DNA from: Catenulispora sp. GP43
GTDB taxonomy: Bacteria; Actinomycetota; Actinomycetes; Streptomycetales; Catenulisporaceae
Length of the DNA stretch: 64,000 nt
Assembly (NCBI RefSeq): GCF_041260665.1
Contig: NZ_JBGCCT010000018.1
Span: 124,001-188,000, forward strand
Direction of reading: 5' to 3'
The translations under genes were made by a program, and so were the position numbers. The notes beneath the pieces were generated by a model. That model was given only the letters and a program-made list of their open reading frames with translations. It had not been told where the DNA came from and searched no databases. Position 1 is the first letter of the stretch, and each line of letters begins with the position of its first letter. Of this stretch, positions 17,683 to 25,639 are shown piece by piece.

Positions 17683-18731
17683 AGGTCACCGTGCCCGCCG
17701 CGTTCGTCGAGTTCCACAGCGCGACCTACCCGGCGAACCTTCGATGGGTGACTCGGTTGGTCGGCGGTGACCACCACGATGCCGAGGAGATCTTGCAGGA
17801 CTCCTATTTCGACCTGTTCACACGCTGGGACAGCGCCAGGAAGCCGGCAGCCCTGATGACCACGATCGTCAAACGCCGAGTGATCAAGTACTGGAAGCGG
17901 CACAAGCGCGAGGCCCCGGTGCTCGTCGATGTGGAGGAGGCACGCCGACTCGCGGCCGATCGGACGCCGCCCGCGCCGGACCCCGCGGTCCTCGCCGAAC
18001 TGCGCGACGAGCTGCGCCGGGCCATGGCGGCGCTGAGCCCGGCCGAGCGGCACATCGTCGTGGCCCGCGCGGCCGAGCACAGCACCAGGGAGATCGCCGA
18101 CCAGCTCGACGTCAGCGCCCGGCAGGTGCTCGCGGCCAAGGTCCGGCTGCAACAGCGCGTCGCGCCGCCGACCGCCCACCATCCGGACGAGGTGGACTGG
18201 GCCGGCCTGATCCACGGGTTGCCCGGCAGGCAGCGCCAGGTGATGGTGCTGGCGATGCTGTACGGCCTCAAACCCGCGGCGATCGCCTCACGCCTGGACA
18301 TCACCGGCAACACAGCCCGCTCGGTGCTGTCGCAGAGCAAGCGCAAGGTCGCGGCGATGGCACCGATCCCGATGGAGGAAGCCGTCCACCACATCGAGCG
18401 GATCCTGCGGCTCTCGCGAGCCCTCGGAGGCTTTCCCCTCGTACCGATCGCCGCCTCTCAGGACCTCGCCGAGTTGCGCGAAGCCCTGGCCGTGGGCGGA
18501 TCCAAGGTCTGGACGTGGCGCGTGGACGGCACGGCCGGGCGCCCCGCGATGACGCTCTTGGTGGTGGTGCCCTCACGAGTGACCTACATGGGCCGGAACG
18601 TCGACTTCGACGCCCGCGGCCGGCTGAAGGCCGGTACCACCATCTCCGCCGAGACCGTCAAACGGCTGCGTGCCTCCCAGCGGGGCGAGAGCACCACGAA
18701 GCAGGCGTTGCCGAAGCGCCGACCTGACTGA
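17679..18731 (+). CDS. Sigma-70-family-like factor with two region-4 helix-turn-helices
   Basis: 350 aa. Residues 10-75 resemble region 2 of ECF-type sigma factors (VTRLVGGDHHDAEEILQDSYFDLFTRW, then a K/R-rich helix). Residues 115-160 form one sigma region 4 (ALSPAERHIVVARAAEHSTREIADQLDVSARQV), and 178-225 form a second (LPGRQRQVMVLAMLYGLKPAAIASRLDITGNTARSVL). About 120 further residues have no family I recognise. Ordinary ECF factors are near 180 aa with one region 4. It could be a sigma factor with an extra DNA-binding module or a non-sigma regulator built from sigma parts. Confidence 0.75.
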   Translation: MKVTVPAAFVEFHSATYPANLRWVTRLVGGDHHDAEEILQDSYFDLFTRWDSARKPAALMTTIVKRRVIKYWKRHKREAPVLVDVEEARRLAADRTPPAPDPAVLAELRDELRRAMAALSPAERHIVVARAAEHSTREIADQLDVSARQVLAAKVRLQQRVAPPTAHHPDEVDWAGLIHGLPGRQRQVMVLAMLYGLKPAAIASRLDITGNTARSVLSQSKRKVAAMAPIPMEEAVHHIERILRLSRALGGFPLVPIAASQDLAELREALAVGGSKVWTWRVDGTAGRPAMTLLVVVPSRVTYMGRNVDFDARGRLKAGTTISAETVKRLRASQRGESTTKQALPKRRPD

Positions 18732-19011
18732 CGGGCGACGATGGCGGCCGTGTCCTCGGGCAGGCCGGCCGCCACGTCGCGATCCGCCGGGTCAACCGCG
18801 TCAGCCAGATCAGCCGACAGTGGCCGCCCACGGGGTCGGCGTCGAGGACTGGTTCGGCGTGTGCGTGTTCAGCGACCACCGGCGCGACCTCGACACGCTC
18901 GACGAAGCCGGCTACCGCCTGCTGGAGCAGGCCGAGCTCGTCGCGGCGCGGACCGACCCCTACCGTGCCGTCGCGCGTCTGATCCACGTCGTGGGGCGGG
19001 CCGCTGATTAG
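18728..19011 (+). pseudogene. Possible frameshifted small gene
   Basis: Directly after the sigma-like gene, one frame reads GDDGGRVLGQAGRHVAIRRV with good third-position bias up to about 18815, then the bias jumps to another frame: a GTG at 18820 opening VAAHGVGVEDWFGVCVFSDH and ending with TAG at 19009-19011. Together they look like one short gene broken by a frameshift. The second part alone (63 codons) could instead be a small real protein. The rest of 18732-19108 has no other signal. Confidence 0.35.
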
Positions 19012-19108
19012 GGCCGCAGGACGGGTCGCAAGGGCGGCGTCGAGGAACGGACGCATGTTCTCCGCAGTTCTGGGCAGCCGGGGGAAACCCTGCTGAGAGG
19101 AGCCACAA

Positions 19109-19594
19109 ATGAAGAGCCCGATGCGTAAGACACCGGACCGCAGCCTGCTGGGGACCATCGAGCACACGGTGTCCGAGCACGCCGCCGAGGCCGGACACAA
19201 GATCCGCGACGAGTTCGACGACGTCGCCCCCAAGGTCGCCGCGGCCACGTCACAGGCGGTGCACACTGTCGCACACACCGCGATCGAGCGCAGCCGTCCG
19301 ATCCGGACCGAGGCGGCCTCCCGGGGCTCGGCGGCGCTGTCCGGCCTGCTCGGCGAGGTCACCCCCGCGCAGATCGACCGGCTGTCGGGGCGAGCGGGCG
19401 CTTCCCGGTCCCGCGGCAAGATCGCTCTCCTGCTCGCCGCAGTCGGAGGAGTCGCGGTGTGGGCGCTGTGGTGGAAGCACTCGGATCCGGACCCGGACGC
19501 TTGGCAGGACGACGTCTCCGAGCCCGCACCGGAACCGGCCGCGAACCCCGAAAGCGTCGCGGACACCGCGGACACCGCGGATGCCGAGGGATAG
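19109..19594 (+). CDS. DUF5324 family protein
   Basis: 161 aa with GAGAGGAG before the ATG. The N-terminal half is a long charged amphipathic helix region (HTVSEHAAEAGHKIRDEFDDVAPKVAAATSQAV), followed by the single membrane segment KIALLLAAVGGVAVWALWW and a Trp-rich flank, then an acidic tail ending ADTADTADAEG. This helix-plus-one-membrane-span plan matches the actinobacterial DUF5324 family of unknown function. The 9-bp tandem repeat coding for the tail is one of several such tracts in the window. Confidence 0.8.
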   Translation: MKSPMRKTPDRSLLGTIEHTVSEHAAEAGHKIRDEFDDVAPKVAAATSQAVHTVAHTAIERSRPIRTEAASRGSAALSGLLGEVTPAQIDRLSGRAGASRSRGKIALLLAAVGGVAVWALWWKHSDPDPDAWQDDVSEPAPEPAANPESVADTADTADAEG

Positions 19595-19808
19595 ATCCGA
19601 TGACTGGCACAACTGAATAGTGACGCTCACCCGAGATCCGTCGATTCCCACGAGGCCAATGACATACGGGGATCGGGTTGAGCTATCACCTTCCATGGGT
19701 TGACGATTGAGACATCGGAGGTTAGCGTCCGCTGCGGCGCTCAACCCCGCCTCTCGTCACCGGGCGGGCCCTCCCTCCGCCGGTTCTCTCCCCATGCCTG
19801 GAGACCCC

Positions 19809-22688
19809 ATGGTCAAGCCGCGCCCGTCCGGTTCACCGCAGCCCGGATCAGGACCCTCCCGCCGGACGGTGATACAGGGTACTGCGATACTTGGCACCCT
19901 GCTCACCGTGCCCGGTCCGGTCTTCGCGATCCGCGCGGCGGCGAGTCCGCCGGTCACCTCAGCCACCCCAGCCGCCTCAGCCACCCCGCCTGCCCCGGCC
20001 ACCCCAGCGGCGCCGGTACCCGCCGGCCAGGCGACCACCCTCTGGTACACGTCGCCGGGCACCGCGTCGGCGATGACCGCCACCGGCCTGCCGGTCGGCA
20101 ACGGCCGGATCGGCGCCCTGCTCACCGGCGACCCGAGCCACGAGGCCTACTACGTCACCGACGTGACGTGCTGGGCCGGTGGCGCGAACGCGACCCTCGA
20201 CACCGAAAGCGGCCTGACCGGCCAGTTCCCCTACGGCACCGACGACTTCGGCACGCAGCAGATGCTGGCCGAGGCCTACCTGGACATCCCGGCGCACACC
20301 GCGGCGGCGATCAGCGGCTACCAGCGGCAGCTCGACCTGAGCAACGGCGTCGTGTCAGCGTCGTATCAGTACGATGGCGTGACCTACCGCCGTGACGTGT
20401 ACGCCAGCCACCCCGACGACGTCCTCGTCATCCACCTGAGCCAGAGCGGCGGCGGCACCTTCACCGGCGGCCTGACGCTGAACGGCACCCGCTCGGAGAG
20501 CACGGCGACCAACGCCGCCGCGGTCACCGCCTCGTTCACCGGGACCCTGGCCAACGGCCTGCGCTACGCGGCGCTGGCCCAGGCCTCCGGCACCGGCGGA
20601 ACGGTCGGCGTGTCCGGCGCCGCGGTGACCTTCACCGGCTGCTCCGAGGTCCTGCTGATCCTCAGCGGCGGTACGGACTACTCGGCGAGCGCCTCAGGGT
20701 TCATGGACTCCTCGGTCGACCCCGCTGCCGTCGCGAGCAGCCGGGCATCTCGGGCCACGACCCTCAAGTCCGCGGCACTGCTCGCCAACCACCTGGCCGA
20801 CTACCAGGCTCTCGCCGAGACGATGACCGTCAACCTCGGCATGTCCAGTCCCGCCCAGCGTGCGCTGCCCACGGACCAGCGTCTGGCCGCGGCGGCGGCT
20901 GCGGGCTCGGCACCGGACCCCGAGTTGCACGCCGCCTACCTCCAGTTCGGCCGCTACCTGGCGATCTGCGGCTCGCGCAGCAGCCTGCCGATCAACCTGC
21001 AGGGTCCGTGGCAGGACTCGAACTCGCCGGCGTGGATGAGCGACTACCACACCGACATCAACATCCAGATGAACTACTGGCTGCCGGACCGCACCGGGTT
21101 GTCCGCCTGCTTCCCGGCGCTTGCGAACTACTGCCTCAGCCAGCTCCCGTCGTGGACGCAGCACACGCAGGCCCTGTTCAACGACCCGAGCAACGGATTC
21201 CGCAACTCGACCGGCCGTGTCGCGGGCTGGACCGTGGCGATATCGGCGAACCCTTATGGTGGTCTGGGCTGGTGGTGGCACCCGGCGGGCAACGCCTGGC
21301 TGAGCAACGAGTTGTTCGACCACTATCTGTACACCCAGGACCCGGCCTACCTGGCAACGATCTACCCCTTGCTCAAGGGCGCCTGCCAGTTCTGGGAGGC
21401 CCGGCTCATCACCACCACCTACACCGATCCGTCGGGCGTCTCCCATTCGGTGTTGGTCGACGACGCCGACTGGTCTCCCGAGCACGGACCGACCAACGCC
21501 GTCGGCATCACCTACGCCCAGGAACTCGTCTGGCAGCTGTTCGCGAACTACCAGAACGCCGCCCGGATCCTTGGACGGGACTCGGCCTACGCCGCCGTCG
21601 TCGCCTCGTTGCAAAGCCGGCTCTACCTTCCTCAGGTCAGCACCGTGACCGGCTGGCTGGAGGAATGGATGACCCCTGACAACCTGGACACCTCCGACCT
21701 CACCCACCGGCACCTGTCGCCGCTGATCGGCTTGTTCCCCGGCGACCGCATCACCGCCGACGCCAGCCCGCCGGCGCTGCTGACCGGGGTGACGAACCTG
21801 CTCACCGCTCGCGGCACGGCCAGCTACGGATGGGGCGTGGCCTGGCGCGCCGCCTGCTGGGCCCGGCTGAAGAACGCCGCGAACGCCTACCAGTGCTTCG
21901 TCAACGGCCTGACCCCGTCGAGCAACGGCTCCACCGGGACCGCCGGGAACCTGCTGGACATCTACGGCTCCGGGATCTTCCAGATCGACGCGAACCTCGG
22001 CCTGCCCTCGGCAGCCGTGGAGATGATGGTCTACTCCAGGCCGGGGCTGCTCCAGCTGCTCCCCGCGATGCCCTCGGCCTGGTCGGCCGCGGGCGCCGTC
22101 ACCGGCATCGGGGTGCGCGGCGGCTTCACCGTCGACTTCGCCTGGAGCGGCGGACACGTGGTCTCCTTCACCCTGCACAACATCGGCCCGGCCACGGCGA
22201 CCACCACCGTGGCCTCCGGCGCCTGGAGCAAGCAGGTGACCCTGGCCACGGGCGCGAGCGCCACCTTCGACACCCTCGTGCTGATCAATCGCAACAGCGG
22301 CAAGGTCATCGACGATCCCGCCGCCTCCACCGCCCCGGGCACTTCGCTCATCCAGTACAGCCGCAATCAGGGAACGAACCAGTCCTGGCGCGTCCAGCAA
22401 ACAGGCGCGGGCGCGTTCAGCCTGATCAACGCATCCTCCGCCCTGGCGATGGACGTGTTCGGCGGCGGCACCGCCGACGGTGCGCTGATCTGCGAGTACA
22501 CCCCGAGTGGTGCGACCAACCAGCAGTGGACGCTGCAGGACACCGGGAACGGCTACGTGCGGGTGATCAGTGTGCGCAGCGGCAAGGCGATCGGCGTCGT
22601 CGGATCGTCGACCGCTGATTCGGCACGTCTGGAGCAGGAGACCGTCTCGGCCGCGGCCGGCCAGCAGTGGCAAGTGGTTCTCGTCTGA
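19809..22688 (+). CDS. Secreted GH95 alpha-L-fucosidase with ricin-type lectin domain
   Basis: 959 aa. A twin-arginine signal (SRRTVIQGTAILGTLLTVP) precedes a Pro/Ala-rich linker. The GH95 unit starts at WYTSPGTASAMTATGLPVGNGRIGALL and includes DINIQMNYWLPDRTGL, HRHLSPLIGLFPGDRI, GWGVAWRAACWARLKNA and FQIDANLG, the conserved active-site blocks of 1,2-alpha-fucosidases. The last about 130 residues are a ricin B lectin (repeating LIQYSRNQGTNQSW and LICEYTPSGATNQQW). GGAG stands six bases before ATG 19809. It is followed closely by a second fucosidase gene; cleavage of terminal Fuc-alpha1,2-Gal outside the cell is the expected role. Confidence 0.9.
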   Translation: MVKPRPSGSPQPGSGPSRRTVIQGTAILGTLLTVPGPVFAIRAAASPPVTSATPAASATPPAPATPAAPVPAGQATTLWYTSPGTASAMTATGLPVGNGRIGALLTGDPSHEAYYVTDVTCWAGGANATLDTESGLTGQFPYGTDDFGTQQMLAEAYLDIPAHTAAAISGYQRQLDLSNGVVSASYQYDGVTYRRDVYASHPDDVLVIHLSQSGGGTFTGGLTLNGTRSESTATNAAAVTASFTGTLANGLRYAALAQASGTGGTVGVSGAAVTFTGCSEVLLILSGGTDYSASASGFMDSSVDPAAVASSRASRATTLKSAALLANHLADYQALAETMTVNLGMSSPAQRALPTDQRLAAAAAAGSAPDPELHAAYLQFGRYLAICGSRSSLPINLQGPWQDSNSPAWMSDYHTDINIQMNYWLPDRTGLSACFPALANYCLSQLPSWTQHTQALFNDPSNGFRNSTGRVAGWTVAISANPYGGLGWWWHPAGNAWLSNELFDHYLYTQDPAYLATIYPLLKGACQFWEARLITTTYTDPSGVSHSVLVDDADWSPEHGPTNAVGITYAQELVWQLFANYQNAARILGRDSAYAAVVASLQSRLYLPQVSTVTGWLEEWMTPDNLDTSDLTHRHLSPLIGLFPGDRITADASPPALLTGVTNLLTARGTASYGWGVAWRAACWARLKNAANAYQCFVNGLTPSSNGSTGTAGNLLDIYGSGIFQIDANLGLPSAAVEMMVYSRPGLLQLLPAMPSAWSAAGAVTGIGVRGGFTVDFAWSGGHVVSFTLHNIGPATATTTVASGAWSKQVTLATGASATFDTLVLINRNSGKVIDDPAASTAPGTSLIQYSRNQGTNQSWRVQQTGAGAFSLINASSALAMDVFGGGTADGALICEYTPSGATNQQWTLQDTGNGYVRVISVRSGKAIGVVGSSTADSARLEQETVSAAAGQQWQVVLV

Positions 22689-22725
22689 CCGTCGCAAGGC
22701 AACCTCGTCCACCCGTGGAGGCACC

Positions 22726-25497
22726 ATGCGCAACCGGCTTCTCCTCGCCGCTGTCACAGCCGCGGCGCTGCTCGGCTCCCTGGCCGGCCCCGGTCCGGCC
22801 GCCGCCACCACCAACCCGCCGCCGAACCCGATCGTCACGATCGGCCCGTCCGACACCCAGACCCAGATCCTGGCCAAGGCGGCGCAGGTCACGCCGACCG
22901 CGAGGCAGCTGGCCTGGCAGCGGGAAGGGCTGACCGGCTTCGTCCACTTCGGACCGAACACCTACACCGGCAGCGAGGTCGGCAGCGGCACCGAGTCGCC
23001 GAACCTGATCCAGCCCACGAGCCTGGACACCGACCAGTGGGCGGACGACTTCAAGAACGCCGGGTTCAAGAAGGTCATCCTGGTCGCCAAGCACCACGAC
23101 GGCATGCTGATGTTCCCCTCGGCCTACTCCTCCTACGGCGTGGCCTCCAGCAGCTGGCTGAACGGCCAGGGCGACATCGTGAAGGCGTTCACCGACTCCG
23201 CGCACAAGATCGGCCTCAAGGTCGGAATCTACCTGTCGCCGGCCGACCTGCACGAGGCCCAGTCCGGTGGTAAGTACGGGGACGGCAGCACCGCCAAGCC
23301 CGTGACCATCCCCGGCGACGCCTCGGAGGTCAGCGGCGGCAGGACGTTCGCGTTCAGCTCCGACGACTACAACACGTACTATGAGAACACCCTGTACGAG
23401 CTGCTGACCAGGTACGGGACCGTCGACGAGGTCTGGTTCGACGGCTACAACCCCACCAGCCGGCCCCAGCCCTACGACTTCCACGACTGGTACCAGATGG
23501 TCCGTACCCTGCAGCCGAGCGCCGCGATCTTCGGCGGGCCGGACGTCCGCTGGGTCGGCAACGAGAACGGCGTGGCCCGGACCAGCGAGTGGAGCGCCAT
23601 CCCGGCGACCGGGACCGCCGACCCCGACGGCGAGGTCGATCCCACCTACGGCGACGAGGCCACCGACATCGCCTCCGACGCGCAGCTGACGACAGCCTCG
23701 AACTACCTGGCCTGGTATCCCGCCGAATGCGACGCCCGTCTGGAACCGACCTGGTTCTGGCATCCGAACCAGGCCCCGAAGACCCCCGCCGAGCTGACGT
23801 CGATGTACTACAGCTCGGTCGGGCAGAACTGCCAGCTGCTGCTGGATGTACCACCGGACCAGTCCGGCCGCTTCGACGCCGCCGACGAGGCGGCGCTGGC
23901 CGGCTTCGGGCGGAAGATCTCCTCGACCTTCGGCAACGACCTGGCCCGGGGCGCGACCGCGAGCAACGACACCGGGACCACCAGCACCGCAGGCGACGAC
24001 CCGGCCAACGTGGTCGACGGCGACGACTCCACCGCCTGGCAGCCCGGCACCACCACCGGCGGCCTGGTGCTGGACCTCGGCGCCGCCAAGACGCTGGACG
24101 TGGTCAAGCTCCAGGAGGACATCCAGGTCGGACAGCGGGTGGAGTCCTTCGCGATCGACACCTGGACCGGCAGCGCCTGGCAGCAGGCGGCGACCGCCAC
24201 CACCATCGGCTACCAGCGCCTGGTACCGCTGCCGACCCCCGTGACCACGTCCAAGGTGCGGCTGCGGATCACCGGATCCCGGTCCCTGCCGCCGGCCATC
24301 GCGACGGTCGGGCTGTTCTACGACGGACGCGCCGCCGACCTGGCCACGGGGACGACCGCGACTCAGTCGTCGAACACCCAGCCCGGCGGCGACGCGGCCC
24401 ACGCCGTCGACGGCACCACCGACGGCGACTTCTTCGACGGCTCGGTCTCCCACACCGGTGACGACACCAACGCCTGGTGGCAGACCGATCTCGGGTCCTC
24501 GCAGGCGATCGGCAGCATCGCGGTCTGGAACCGGACCGACTGCTGCGCCAACCGCCTGAGCGACTACTGGGTGTTCGTTTCCAACAGTCCGTTCAACACC
24601 GGGCTGACCCCGGCGCAGCAAGCCGCGACACCCGGCGTCTGGTCGAACCACCAGAGCGGCCAAGCCGGGACACCGACCACGCTGAACGTCCGCACCACCG
24701 GCCGCTATGTCATGGTGCAACTGTCCGGCACCAACTACCTGTCGCTGGCCGAAGTCCAGGTCTTCTCCCCCGCCGACGACTTCTCGATCTCGGCGAGCCA
24801 GCCGATGGCCTCCGTCCCGGCCGGCACCGGAACCACCTCGACCATCACCACCGCCGACACCCTGGGTTCCACCGGCGATGTGGCCCTGGCCGTCTCCGGT
24901 CTGCCGGCCGGCGCGACGGCATCCCTCACCCCGGCCACCCTCGCCGCCGGTGGTGCCTCGACGCTGACCATCCACACCTCACCATCCACGCCGGTCGGCG
25001 ACTCCCTGGTCACCATCACCGGCACCGCATCGCAGGCCACGCACACCGCGCAGATCACCCTGTCGGTCACCGCGCCGCTGCTGGCATCCGGCAGCGCCTA
25101 TGAGATCAGCGAAGTTGGAAGCGGCACCGCGATCGACGACCCGGGATCCTCGACGACGCCCGCCACGCAGCTGATCGTCTATCCGAACAACGGCGGCGCG
25201 AACCAGCAGTGGACCGCCAACGCCAATGCCGACGGCAGCTACACCCTGGTCAACGGCTCATCGCGGCTGTGCATGGATGTCAGCGGCTCATCCACCGCTC
25301 CGGGAGGCGCGATCATCCAGTACGGCTGCACCGGCAACGCCAACCAGAGCTGGTACCTGGTCGCCACGACGGGTGGCTACATCCTGCAGTCGAAGTCCAG
25401 CGGCCTGGGCGCCGCGCCCGGCGGGACCGTGAACGGCCTCACCGGTCTAGTTCAGCAGAGCACACCCGCAGCCTGGACGTTCGCCAAGGTCGGCTGA
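22726..25497 (+). CDS. Secreted GH29 alpha-L-fucosidase with F5/8C and ricin-type domains
   Basis: 923 aa. Sec signal MRNRLLLAAVTAAALLGSLA, then a GH29 barrel with GLTGFVHFGPNTYTG, VILVAKHHDGMLMFPS, KVGIYLSPADLHE and the nucleophile strand VDEVWFDGYNP (Asp). Next come two F5/8C (discoidin) modules (LARGATASNDTGTTS... and LATGTTATQSSNTQPGGDA...), an Ig-like domain (about 690-780) and a C-terminal ricin B lectin. GTGGAGG precedes the ATG. Only 37 bp separate it from the GH95 gene, so the two fucosidases are probably co-transcribed and act on different fucose linkages (GH29 usually alpha1,3/1,4). Confidence 0.9.
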   Translation: MRNRLLLAAVTAAALLGSLAGPGPAAATTNPPPNPIVTIGPSDTQTQILAKAAQVTPTARQLAWQREGLTGFVHFGPNTYTGSEVGSGTESPNLIQPTSLDTDQWADDFKNAGFKKVILVAKHHDGMLMFPSAYSSYGVASSSWLNGQGDIVKAFTDSAHKIGLKVGIYLSPADLHEAQSGGKYGDGSTAKPVTIPGDASEVSGGRTFAFSSDDYNTYYENTLYELLTRYGTVDEVWFDGYNPTSRPQPYDFHDWYQMVRTLQPSAAIFGGPDVRWVGNENGVARTSEWSAIPATGTADPDGEVDPTYGDEATDIASDAQLTTASNYLAWYPAECDARLEPTWFWHPNQAPKTPAELTSMYYSSVGQNCQLLLDVPPDQSGRFDAADEAALAGFGRKISSTFGNDLARGATASNDTGTTSTAGDDPANVVDGDDSTAWQPGTTTGGLVLDLGAAKTLDVVKLQEDIQVGQRVESFAIDTWTGSAWQQAATATTIGYQRLVPLPTPVTTSKVRLRITGSRSLPPAIATVGLFYDGRAADLATGTTATQSSNTQPGGDAAHAVDGTTDGDFFDGSVSHTGDDTNAWWQTDLGSSQAIGSIAVWNRTDCCANRLSDYWVFVSNSPFNTGLTPAQQAATPGVWSNHQSGQAGTPTTLNVRTTGRYVMVQLSGTNYLSLAEVQVFSPADDFSISASQPMASVPAGTGTTSTITTADTLGSTGDVALAVSGLPAGATASLTPATLAAGGASTLTIHTSPSTPVGDSLVTITGTASQATHTAQITLSVTAPLLASGSAYEISEVGSGTAIDDPGSSTTPATQLIVYPNNGGANQQWTANANADGSYTLVNGSSRLCMDVSGSSTAPGGAIIQYGCTGNANQSWYLVATTGGYILQSKSSGLGAAPGGTVNGLTGLVQQSTPAAWTFAKVG

Positions 25498-25518
25498 CCG
25501 GCCGCTGCGGGATTCACA

Positions 25519-25591
25519 CGCGTTTGTGTTCGGATTCGTCTGAAATCAATCATTGACCCTCATCAGTACCGTGATTACGCTCACAAACGCG
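25519..25591 (+). promoter_or_regulatory. Promoter flanked by an exact 10-bp inverted repeat
   Basis: TTGACC (25553-25558), a 17-bp spacer and TACGCT (25576-25581) form a good promoter for the GH35 gene, with the start expected near 25588. CGCGTTTGTG at 25519-25528 and its exact reverse complement CACAAACGCG at 25582-25591 flank it, one arm upstream of -35 and the other over the transcription start. This layout suits a repressor that bridges two sites, perhaps the ROK-type regulator whose remnant lies downstream. Confidence 0.55.
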
Positions 25592-25639
25592 CAAAGCCGT
25601 CTGCTGCGACCAGCGGAAACCCGATGTGGGGAGATGCCA

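Noticed and set aside
20694-22961. A 755-codon open frame on the minus strand opposite the GH95 gene
   Set aside because: Shadow of strongly biased G/C-rich codons; no motifs or plausible start, and the sense gene is certain.
22567-24975. An 802-codon minus-strand frame opposite the GH29 gene
   Set aside because: Low-complexity Gly/Arg/Val composition and antisense to a well-supported enzyme gene.
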